Below, piece after piece: positions 10,901 to 19,400 of a stretch of 64,000 nt of DNA. A program made the position numbers and the translations under genes. The stretch is from Xenorhabdus bovienii. GTDB taxonomy: Bacteria; Pseudomonadota; Gammaproteobacteria; Enterobacterales; Enterobacteriaceae. The notes under the pieces were generated by a model. It worked only from the letters and a program-made list of their open reading frames with translations. It was not told the origin of the DNA and did no database searches. The stretch covers positions 1-64,000 of the forward strand of contig NZ_JANAIF010000008.1 in the NCBI RefSeq assembly GCF_024721015.1. The letters run 5' to 3'. The number at the start of each line of letters is the position of its first letter. Position 1 is the first letter of the stretch.

Positions 10901-11717
10901 TTTCAAGCTGGTATGTGAATGTTGTATCAGAGGGATCTGAACTGTCAGCGGCCTGTTCGAATTTTTTAGTAAAATAGACAATATGAACGCGATTATTAAT
11001 CCAGATAATTTTGGGATTAATTATTTCGCCTGTTGACAGTTGAATCTCTTGCCATTCATTCCATGCTGTAGGCGATAGCGAGGCTTTACCATCCACATCC
11101 TGAATAATATTTTCCGCAACACGCCAGTAAAAATGGTCAGGCTGCAAACGCGATTGCCCCAGAAAAACAAGCTTAGCATCAGTAACCGTATTCCCGTACA
11201 AATAGCCTGCTATTGTTGAAATATTACAGATCTTTTCTAGTTTGCTGAGGTAGTTCTGAACTGCCCGTTGAACACTTTGTGTTGAGATACGGTTTTGTTT
11301 GATTTCTGATAGGAAATCAGCAAATGCGGTTGTCTTATTTAAACGTAGCTCTGGATCGATATAATTCTCGGCATAATTAAGAAGCAGTTTATTGGCTCCC
11401 CAAACCGACATATCACTGTCAATATACTGCCATTGATTCAACTCTTTCTTATCAAACCCGTTGGTATAACCCGGCTCCATATTATTATAGATTGCATGAT
11501 TAAGCTGAAGGAGGCTGCTGATTCTATGCGCAATAACGGTTGTCTTCGCATCCGCATTCATCAATGGGTCAATGAGCAGATAATCGTAAAGTTCTTCGAC
11601 GGTATTAATATTGAATTTTTGCAAAGATCCGGTGTGAGGAAACACCTGGCCGAGGCAATATGCAAGCAGCCCATCGCGGTAACTCTCCTCCAGCGTGTTA
11701 ATAAAAGTCTCAGACAT
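7983..11717 (-). CDS. TccB-like TcA C-terminal half, short copy (copy 2)
   Basis: This is the pore-forming and TcB-binding half of a split TcA subunit, related to TccB/TcaB/XptD1. The start at 11717 (MSETFINTLEESYRDGLL) is chosen by alignment with the neighbouring paralogue and AGTAGG upstream; the frame runs open to 11807. About 1244 aa: N-terminal region with EELYDYLLIDP; a central block, HGANGRYFWEIFFHIPHA, near residue 460; a Gln/Glu-rich coiled-coil region near 750-960; and a C-terminal TcB-binding region with YLPFEGTGAISSW. It lacks about 280 residues present in the middle of the upstream paralogue. Intact and probably expressed; whether it replaces copy 1 or mixes with it in the pentamer is unknown. 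Confidence 0.9.
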   Translation of the reverse strand: MSETFINTLEESYRDGLLAYCLGQVFPHTGSLQKFNINTVEELYDYLLIDPLMNADAKTTVIAHRISSLLQLNHAIYNNMEPGYTNGFDKKELNQWQYIDSDMSVWGANKLLLNYAENYIDPELRLNKTTAFADFLSEIKQNRISTQSVQRAVQNYLSKLEKICNISTIAGYLYGNTVTDAKLVFLGQSRLQPDHFYWRVAENIIQDVDGKASLSPTAWNEWQEIQLSTGEIINPKIIWINNRVHIVYFTKKFEQAADSSDPSDTTFTYQLEIIYQKLNNTWSTPIVLAIYPDWPTDKLKLTALVLFGRKNTEGKNGSFDVMYELDDRPSRYVRKVLTLDSRLQCIKVEDILEPPAGGNVLAIYAKFFRSKINVCDSAYYYAKDSTFPNIIQENGGEYLALQDQKLPDLTHIRLNTTFAAQLVARASLSLDNLFSWEAQNTLEVAPPSNAVGVPNTLDFHGANGRYFWEIFFHIPHAVANRLHQEFSYRDAENWYHYIFNPQIRVHEGEDNANKTPYWRVCPLLEPGSYAWEQEAGRVADPDAICYSTPERYKKAIFMEYARNILAQGDALYRRLTRDALTEARIHYSRVTSLLGPRPDVLVASRWTPKTLEALSTDATVLDGSLARFLPEMLPEMSKVRNEHWKVLDDPKVFRTPVNPDLIALWDTLQQRLDTLHNNLTIDGKPMLLEMYAAPVNPRDLLRAQSSASGLSQRAVSALAPILPYRFRALLPRVQSAVETLTRFGDLVRQYREQKEQALQEELVQSQMDELSAFAVQLQEVALEQQQAAIDTLISSKKVVTERQAYYRKLKDDDISSAERDSMDKRKETIPYEQASAGMESAASIADLVPNLFGTSVGGSVWGGPARALGWAHRISASEKRVMSYVTSESEQYRRRREEWQFQHDQAAAEGEMLDEQIKSAQNAKRMVQVQLDQARKEQEQAKVRYQLLLTRTTGSALYQWLISQMSTFYFQAYDAVTSLCLSVEACWRYEMGDYEARFIQPNVWFDNYFGLTAGEALKLQLLNMESTYLKRHDRRLEIVKTVSLKQWVENSIDSLTWDEVVEKIRETGQFDFSLSPLDFDRDYPGHYLRQIVNISINMPLLLGPYEEIKATLTQTSSETLLSPDMAALKYYYPEQGGDIPIKPASILSNPRVSQSIVISNQENKTGVLYANINDERYLPFEGTGAISSWRLDFPRADKLQQSRLINALKDIVIEFRYTAQTGNTAFTHEVSGLVRENNKHFRQQ
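9340..10330. repeat. Conserved block shared with 13180-14190
   Basis: This stretch of tccB copy 2 aligns without obvious gaps to about 13180-14190 in tccB copy 1. In one 120-base sample I counted about nine differences. The genes diverge sharply on both sides, so this is a duplication later maintained by selection or gene conversion. Confidence 0.8.
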
Positions 11718-11760
11718 TATATACCTACTTATAAAAATATGTTTATCAGGACACCTTTCT

Positions 11761-11791
11761 GGCCAGGGCCAGCTTAAGCTGTCTCCTGGCC
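11761..11791 (-). other. Intercistronic two-tier hairpin between the tccB copies
   Basis: GGCCAGG (11761-11767) pairs with CCTGGCC (11785-11791) around a self-complementary AGCTTAAGCT (11771-11780), in the 98-base gap between the two tccB-like genes. No T-run follows in either direction; a processing, stabilising or partial-termination element is likely. Confidence 0.5.
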
Positions 11792-11815
11792 GATGATCTC
11801 TGGTCAAATAGCTTT

Positions 11816-14800
11816 TTACCTTGCCTCGGCTTCTTCTGTATCATCAGCGAAAATCTCTTTTTCCTGAGCATCCAGACGTTGATTGACCGCTTGGGTAAAC
11901 GTGCTGTTTCCCTGAAGGGCCATATATCTAAGATGAATGATGATATCGTCCAGCGAATTCAGAAATGTTTGTTGATCTTCCTGATCGTGTAATGGGAAGC
12001 TTAATCGCCACTGTGACATAACACCGGTTCCTTCAAAGGGCAGGTAACGTTCATCACCAAAATCCAGCATAAATTGACCATGATCGTCGGAACCGGAAGA
12101 TAAGGCGATGCTCTGACTGACTCGCGGATTAGAAAGTAAACTGGCCGGTTTAGCCGTCGCCTGCTTATAAAGGTAATCGAGCGCGGAGACATCCGGTTTA
12201 AGCAGAGTATGGCTAGTCACCTGTGTCAGCATTGCCTTCACATTTTGATAAGGGCTAATCAATCCTGGCATTGTGACCGAAACATTGACAATCTGTCGCA
12301 GATAGTGGCCTGGGTAATCATGATCAAACAGAGAGGCATTCAGTTCAAAATCTAATTGACCACTTTCAAGCATTTTGTCCCAACTGCTGAGATTGTTCTC
12401 AGCCACATTTTGGAGAAGTTGTTTTAATGAGACGGTTTTCACAATTTCCAGACGCCGTTCGTGACGTTTCAGATGAGCGCTTTCCATGTTAAGTAATTGC
12501 AGTTTCAAAGCCTCACCCGCTGTCAGACCAAAGTAGTTATCCAACCAGACGTTGGGTTGAATAAAACGGGTGTCATAATCGCCCATTTCATACTGCCAGC
12601 ACGCCTCTGCGCACAGACACAATGAGGTGACGACATCATAGGCCTGAAAATAAAAGGTCGACATCTGGCTAACCAGCCACTGATATAAACCTGATCCTGT
12701 GGTACGTGTTAACAGGAACTGATAATGCGTTTTAGCGTGCTCCTGCGCTTTCTGGGCCTGATTCATCTGTATTTGAATCATTTCCTTGGCGAGTTTGCCA
12801 GCATCAATTTGCTTTTGAATGCTCTCTATTTCTGCTGATGACTGATCACGCATAAACCGCCACTCTTCACGACGGCGCCGGTATTGTTCGCTTTGGGAGA
12901 GTCTGTCCGCACTCATTTGCAACGAAATGCTCTTCGCACGCAAGCCACTGGCCGTCGCCCGGAGCGGGGCACCGTAATTCATTCCTCCCGTGGCAAAGCC
13001 AAATACATTAGGTGCTAAATCGGCAACGGCTCCGATGGTGTCAAAAGAGGATGCCGCGATTTCATGTGTTGAAGATTCGGTCAAAAGATCCATAGATTGA
13101 GATTCAGCCGCTGAAATATTTTCGTCATACAGTGCCGCATAGTATTTTTGGCGTTGTTGCACCGATTTCTGGCTTTCGGCCAAAGCATCTATAGCCGCCT
13201 GCTGTTGCTCCAATGCCGCTTCTTGTAGTTGTACCGCAAAGGCCGACAATTCATCCATCTGCGACTGAACCAGTTCTTCCTGCAATGCCCGTTCTTTCTG
13301 TTCACGGTACTGCTTGACCAGATCACCAAAGCGGGTCAATGTTTCCACCGCGCTCTGTACCCGTGGTAACAGGGCACGGAAGCGATACGGCAATATCGGT
13401 GCCAATGCGCTGACAGCTCGCTGTGACAGGCCTGAAGCACTATTTTGTGCTCGTAGCAGGTCACGTGGGTTCACCGGTGCCGCATACATCTCAAGCAACA
13501 TCGGTTTGCCATCGATGGTCAGATTGTTGTGCAAGGTGTCCAAACGCTGTTGCAACGTATCCCACAGTGTTATCAAGTCTGGATTGACTGGTGTGCGAAA
13601 GGCTTTGGGATCATTCAGTGCTTTCCAGTGCCCATTTCGCACTTTGTTCATCTCCGGCAACATCTCCGGTAAAAAGTGTTTCAGCGAGCCATCCAGTACG
13701 GTTGCATCCGTTGACAACGTTTCCAGGGTCTCCGGCGTCCAGCGCGAGGCGACCAGCACATCGGGACGAGGCCCCAGTAATGAGGTGGCGCGTGAGTAAT
13801 GTACTCGTGCTTCCGTCAGTGCGTCGCGCGTCAGACGTCGGTACAGCGCATCTCCCTGTGCCAGAATATTGCGGACATACTCCATGAAGATCGCTTTTTT
13901 ATAGCGTTCTGGTGTTGAATAGCAGATAGCATCCGGATCGGCCACGCGCCCTGTTTCCTGCTCCCAGGCATAACTGCCGGGTTCCAGCAGCGGACGTACT
14001 CGCCAGTATGGGGTTTTGTTGGCGTTATCTTCACCTTCATGCACCCGGATCTGTGGATTAAAAATGTAGTGATACCAGTTTTCCGCATCACGGTAGCTAA
14101 ACTCTTGATGCAGGCGATTGGCCACAGCATGAGGAATATGGAAGAAAATTTCCCAGAAATAGCGGCCATTGGCACCATGAAAATCGAGCGTTTTTGGCAG
14201 ATTTGACTCTGCGGGTGGAATTGCTTCCAGTATATTTTGTGCCGCCCAACTGAACAAATTCTCTAATGAGACGGAAGCGCGGGAATAAAGCTCTGAAGCA
14301 AATACGGTATTCAGACGGATATGGGTAAGGCCATGATTACCCACTGCATTAAGGGCAAGATACTGACCACCATCGGCTGCATATTCAATATCCGGTAGCT
14401 GCAAAGCCTGAGCCTGCGTAATTTCTAACTGAAAAGCGTAATGATTCGGTTTGTCTGGCAAGGGAGTATTGCCATCTCCGGCGTTGTAATCTCTCCCGGG
14501 GGTAACATAGGTTTCCATATGATAGCGACCAATGATCGGGAGAAGAGCACCATCACCTTTATTCTTACGTAAGGAAAACGTAAATGGAGAGCTGAATTCA
14601 TGCCGTCCCCTTGCGGTTACCGTTCCCATTGTCTTCTGCTGATTTGTTCTGTCAGTACCCGATTCGCTGGGGAAAAAATAACTTCTTACAGTAGCGTCCT
14701 GATACAACGTGTCAGGAATAAAGGATGTCAATCCAAAATTAAAAGCCATTCCTTGCAAATGGATTTGGATTGCTCCGGCAGGTATATTTGTACCCAAGTT

Positions 14801-16399
14801 GCTTAAATATTTTCCAGCCTCATTCACTGCATCTGTATTTTCAAGAGGGTATTGATAACCATTAACTAATGATAGACTTGTGTTATGAAAAATAATCTTA
14901 TTGTTAACAGTTATTATCACAGGAACGGGTAATAATCCCCAAATAGTATAGGGCGTAATATTAGCAATATAACGGCCATCCTGTGTTCTGCGTTGAAAAC
15001 ATAAATCAACCCGCATTACGTTCAAAATAGGCATCCAGGGATTGGATTTATAGCGCATTTCTTTCGCAGCACGATAGCTGAAATCATCCTCATAATCGGT
15101 ACTTACAGAGACATAAGGAACATAGACCTCATTTCCGGATACTTTTTCTTTTTTAAATTCCAGTTTAGGGTCAAACAATCTGGCTCGACATTTATACTTC
15201 TCTTTATTACTCCAAGGATCATCAGGAAGCGGTTTAATACTCAAATTAAACATATTTTTGTCTATCGCTTCATAAATAAAGCCATATAGCTGTAATTTAC
15301 GTGAGCTCATTAAACCATAAATATCTTTATATAAAGGATTGTTCGACAGATCACTAATCTCTTTAGATTCCATCCATCCGTTGAGTGACAATGCCTGAAT
15401 AACATTTTTTTCTATTTTATAAATAACATCCAGAATTTCGCTGCCTCTGTCCTTATCATAGCGTCCCCGAAGTACAATACCTGATTGCTCATAATTCCCA
15501 TTGGGAACCTCCATGCCCGTGTAAGTTTTCAATACGGTCGGTTCAGACCATTGGTCATTGAGCCCCAGATAAACGGTTTCCAGACGGGTGGTATAACGCT
15601 TATTTTTTACCTCTGGGTTATCAGATTGTTCTGGCACACTGGAAAAATAGAACAAGTAAAGCCGATTATTAAAATAAGCTAGACGAGAACAAAATACACT
15701 TTGGGCGGCGAGATTGATTTTTTTCCACTCACTCCAACCAGCAGGGTTGGTTGCCCAGTTATTGTTATCCTGCTCGTAGAGAATATTATCGGCTTTACGC
15801 CAATAGAGATCATTGGGTGTCAGTGGATTTTGACCTAAAAACCAGAAATTGGCATCCGTTGCTGTCGCATTATCCATATAGCCAGAGACGGTAGAAATAT
15901 TACATAATTCTTCCATCTGGCTAAGGTAACTCATCACCGATTTTTGTACACTTTCTTCAGAAATACGACTTTGATTGATTTCATTAACAAAATTTGAAAA
16001 GAGATGGGTTTTATTCAGACGAAGATTCGGATCGATATAATTTTCCGGGTAGTTTTGTAACAGTTTATTCGATGCCCAGATTGACATATCACTGGAAATA
16101 TTATTCCACTGCTCAAGCTCTTGTTTGGAAAAATTATTTGAAAAACCAGGCTCCATGCCATTATATACAGCATGATTGCGCTGAAGCAGGCTGCTTATCA
16201 CATGGGCAACCCGCGTGGTTTTAAATTCCGCATTCATTTCTGGGTCAATCAGCAGATATTCATAAAGCTCATCAACGGTATCGATGTTAAATATTTTAAG
16301 TTTTTCATCATTACAGAATACTTGCCCAAGGCTGTAATCCAGCAGGGCATCGCGGTAACTTTCATCAAGTTGTTTAATTATGGAAAGGCTATTTGGCAT
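11816..16399 (-). CDS. tccB: TccB-like TcA C-terminal half, full-length copy (copy 1)
   Basis: This is the C-terminal half of a split TcA: translocation channel, linker and TcB-binding domain. 1527 aa, similar to Photorhabdus TccB (about 1565 aa, from memory). The N-terminus DELYEYLLIDPEMNAEFKTT matches the TccB pattern. Residues of about 375-660 are a region with no counterpart in the downstream copy and probably form receptor-binding or shell domains. The central HGANGRYFWEIFFHIPHA block, a Gln-rich coiled coil and a C-terminal YLPFEGTGVMSQW TcB-binding segment follow. AAGGTAGAG precedes the ATG. It lies 95 bases after the Ig-bearing tcaA-like gene, its predicted partner. Confidence 0.93.
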   Translation of the reverse strand: MPNSLSIIKQLDESYRDALLDYSLGQVFCNDEKLKIFNIDTVDELYEYLLIDPEMNAEFKTTRVAHVISSLLQRNHAVYNGMEPGFSNNFSKQELEQWNNISSDMSIWASNKLLQNYPENYIDPNLRLNKTHLFSNFVNEINQSRISEESVQKSVMSYLSQMEELCNISTVSGYMDNATATDANFWFLGQNPLTPNDLYWRKADNILYEQDNNNWATNPAGWSEWKKINLAAQSVFCSRLAYFNNRLYLFYFSSVPEQSDNPEVKNKRYTTRLETVYLGLNDQWSEPTVLKTYTGMEVPNGNYEQSGIVLRGRYDKDRGSEILDVIYKIEKNVIQALSLNGWMESKEISDLSNNPLYKDIYGLMSSRKLQLYGFIYEAIDKNMFNLSIKPLPDDPWSNKEKYKCRARLFDPKLEFKKEKVSGNEVYVPYVSVSTDYEDDFSYRAAKEMRYKSNPWMPILNVMRVDLCFQRRTQDGRYIANITPYTIWGLLPVPVIITVNNKIIFHNTSLSLVNGYQYPLENTDAVNEAGKYLSNLGTNIPAGAIQIHLQGMAFNFGLTSFIPDTLYQDATVRSYFFPSESGTDRTNQQKTMGTVTARGRHEFSSPFTFSLRKNKGDGALLPIIGRYHMETYVTPGRDYNAGDGNTPLPDKPNHYAFQLEITQAQALQLPDIEYAADGGQYLALNAVGNHGLTHIRLNTVFASELYSRASVSLENLFSWAAQNILEAIPPAESNLPKTLDFHGANGRYFWEIFFHIPHAVANRLHQEFSYRDAENWYHYIFNPQIRVHEGEDNANKTPYWRVRPLLEPGSYAWEQETGRVADPDAICYSTPERYKKAIFMEYVRNILAQGDALYRRLTRDALTEARVHYSRATSLLGPRPDVLVASRWTPETLETLSTDATVLDGSLKHFLPEMLPEMNKVRNGHWKALNDPKAFRTPVNPDLITLWDTLQQRLDTLHNNLTIDGKPMLLEMYAAPVNPRDLLRAQNSASGLSQRAVSALAPILPYRFRALLPRVQSAVETLTRFGDLVKQYREQKERALQEELVQSQMDELSAFAVQLQEAALEQQQAAIDALAESQKSVQQRQKYYAALYDENISAAESQSMDLLTESSTHEIAASSFDTIGAVADLAPNVFGFATGGMNYGAPLRATASGLRAKSISLQMSADRLSQSEQYRRRREEWRFMRDQSSAEIESIQKQIDAGKLAKEMIQIQMNQAQKAQEHAKTHYQFLLTRTTGSGLYQWLVSQMSTFYFQAYDVVTSLCLCAEACWQYEMGDYDTRFIQPNVWLDNYFGLTAGEALKLQLLNMESAHLKRHERRLEIVKTVSLKQLLQNVAENNLSSWDKMLESGQLDFELNASLFDHDYPGHYLRQIVNVSVTMPGLISPYQNVKAMLTQVTSHTLLKPDVSALDYLYKQATAKPASLLSNPRVSQSIALSSGSDDHGQFMLDFGDERYLPFEGTGVMSQWRLSFPLHDQEDQQTFLNSLDDIIIHLRYMALQGNSTFTQAVNQRLDAQEKEIFADDTEEAEAR
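13180..14190. repeat. Conserved block shared with 9340-10330
   Basis: Partner of the repeat in tccB copy 2. Most differences by eye are silent third-position changes; the encoded segment from HGANGRYFW to the coiled-coil region is nearly the same in both proteins. Confidence 0.8.
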
Positions 16400-16442
16400 A
16401 GTCTCTACCTTATTATTAAAATTCTTTGCTAATATATTGCTC

Positions 16443-16467
16443 GCAGACAGTGTTTGACTCTGCCTGC
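16443..16467 (-). other. Intercistronic hairpin tcaA-tccB
   Basis: GCAGACAG (16443-16450) pairs with CTGCCTGC (16460-16467) with one mismatch, in the gap between the tcaA-like gene and tccB copy 1. It has no T-run on the minus strand, like the other two hairpins of this operon. Confidence 0.4.
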
Positions 16468-16494
16468 AAACATAGTTAATAATTTATTTTATTA

Positions 16495-19400
16495 TTAGTT
16501 CTCAATAGGAATTGTGGACGGATCATTGAGAACTATTTTTGTGTAAAATGCTGAATGACAATATTCATCTGGACCAAGATTTTTAAGCCCCCCTATTTTT
16601 AACTCCCAACCAAATCCTTGGGCCAAGATGCTAAATTCGCTAGCAGGCGTCTGCCAGGCACCGCCGCCTCCATAGTAAGATAAATTGCTATAAATATCAT
16701 GAGTTGGAGGGCCTGAAACGGGTACCCTCAGTGTTCCAATTGCAACCATGTTATCCCAATAATCATCATTGCACTTCCATTCCTCTTGAGTAAATGGGTA
16801 ACGACTATAGGCATGAATGCTTCTTTCCTCATAGGAACCCTTAGAGACGCCCTTAAGATTAATAAATATAGCCACAGAGAATGTTTCTGTAATAATCTCT
16901 CCATTTTGGAGTTGAAGGCTCAACGTAATATTTTTTGTATTCACATTTTTCCAATCGACATTTTTAACGTCTATAGAAATGTTTCCTTTCCCATTGTCGT
17001 CAATGTCTTGATAAGAATCATAATATTTTTGTGGTATGTTAATATTAAATTGTTCAGCTGGAGTCGAATCTAATAAACAACTTATGACTATATAAGAAAG
17101 ATTATTAACATCACCTTTTAATTTGTCATGGAATTGTAAACCGACCATAGGATTTGATTTGAAATTAATAAAGAATTTATCAAAATACTCCCCCGTATTA
17201 TTGTCGTAAATTTTTGTTCTTAATGTATCAGGAATATCTTGCTGTGCTTCTTCATCTGTTGTAAACATTTCTACCGCATAGCGACGTTCTTTGCTGATGG
17301 TGAAAATAACAGCATCATCATCCTGTGTCTTAGCTTGTAATTGATGTTTGCCATAATCAGCTGGAGTAAAAGTAAATTTAGCAGTACCATTTGAATCGGT
17401 TACTGTTGTCATAATTGGAATATTATTAGCTAGCCATTGAATAGGATAGTTTGCAACTTTGGGCTCTATAGTAACGTTACAATCTACACTGCTTTGATCT
17501 GGCGTGTATATTGCTTCAGATGACTGGCTTTGCTCAACAATCTTAACGGGTGGGATCGCATTGACAGACTCTGATTGTTTTAATTCAGTATCCTCTCCTT
17601 TCACTGTGATTACACATGAACCCACTTTCGTAAAAGTGAGCGTGCTGCTAAACCTACCCTCTATATCTGTTCTACCGGTAACAGGGTTAAATATTCCGCT
17701 TTCTTCACCCAAAAAGCCGAACTCTACGGGTTCATTAACTAAAGGTTCGCCATTCACTCTCAATAGACGACATTCCACCGGATATTCTTTTTCAAGAATA
17801 AAGTAACCCGGTGTTAAATTATCAACAGCAAGAACTTTTACGTATTCAACATAAGGCACGTCATTAATGAGTACCGGATAAAACTCAATTTTTTTATCAT
17901 GTGCTTCACAAAAAACCTGGGCATTACCAATAACATTATTTGCCGTTAAATAAACAGATGATTCTCCCTTCTCGTTAATGGATGTTAATTGCTGTGTTAA
18001 CTTGCCCTTATCCGTGCTCCATGAAACTTTTTCATCCAGAGTCACATTGCCATAAATATCTTTAAGCGAAACAGTAAATAGTGCCTTATCTTTCCCATTC
18101 GCTTTTATCTGACGGCCAACAATATCACCTACTGTGGACATAACGAGATTATTTTGGTCATAAGTCAACATCACTGACGGTGCAACAAGTTCTCTCTCCA
18201 GGCTATAGATCGCCGTGACTTTGGCTTCTCCCATCAAACTTCCTTCCGACAAAGAAGCCTGACTCACCCCGTTTTCATCTGTCCTTGTAGTGGCTGTGCG
18301 CAGTTTTCCTAACGTCGTTTGCCAACGGATTTGGATACCAGCACGTGGATTGCCATACGGATCAAGCAATTTTACGGTAAATACGGCGACTTGCTCTGGT
18401 GCGTTTGGATACTTGTTCTTGTCAATTGCAATCAATACCTCTTTATCGACAGTAATAAACGAGGTATCGGTTTGCCCCAGCTCACCCAATTGAGATATTG
18501 CCGTGGTTTCATTACCTGTACCAAGACTGCTTAGCCCTGCTTCAGCTGCATTACGGTAGGACATTTTATCGCTAAATATCGTCAGATGAGCAAGAGCAAT
18601 AAGTTCACGAACTCCCGTCTTAATACTGACCTTAGCCTCCCGCAGACGGATCATAAAAGCCAGTTGTTCCATCGTTGTCACGATAGTTCTATTCATCTGA
18701 TAAAGTGAGTCGAACAGATCGATAATCTCTTTCACCGCAAAACCAGTAAATTCTGAAACTTTTAGTGCGCAATCCTCACGGTATAGCTGTAATTCTGATT
18801 CTGACAATTCGTTCAGACCAGGAATGACTGAAGCAAGCTGCAAGTAGTTGAGGATTAACGTTTCCTCACGCCCCAGGGCTTTCAATGTGGTTGCATAGCA
18901 GGCCAGTGAATAGAGGGTAATAAAATCCAGTTCTTTGACCCCATCGTCTTGGGCACTGGACGTATTAGGATTGCTTAATTCATACTGCTTAAACAGGTAA
19001 CGCCGCGGATAACTGCGGAAACTTTGTAGGAAACCCGCGCTTAAGTTAAAGGCCTGACAAATTTCAGCCCGTTTACTGATTCTGTTTACCAGACTTAAGA
19101 ATGCATCGCCTTCCACGATACTGATACGGGCTTCCGATGAAGAGGCAATACGGATCACATGTTTCAGTACCTGATAGAAATTACCACCGGACCAGAACAA
19201 AACCTCTCTGGCCTGATCCGCGTCTAGGCTGAAAGTGTTAGAGAACGTTTCCCAAACCAACGCTTCCTGATTCGCTTTCGCCGACATGATGATGGTTGAG
19301 AGTTTATAGATAATATCCGGATCACGTGTTTTATCTTCTTCACTGACTTTTTTAGCCAGTTCTGTTGCCAACATACTTTGATAAGAGAGGGGATCCATGT

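Noticed and set aside
7983..11807. Upstream extension of tccB copy 2 to 11807
   Set aside because: The added 30 residues have no family match and span the intercistronic hairpin; the paralogue starts at the position equal to 11717.
13314..13799. 161-codon plus-strand frame inside tccB copy 1
   Set aside because: Mirror of the conserved block. A related open frame occurs at the same place in copy 2 only because the DNA is duplicated.
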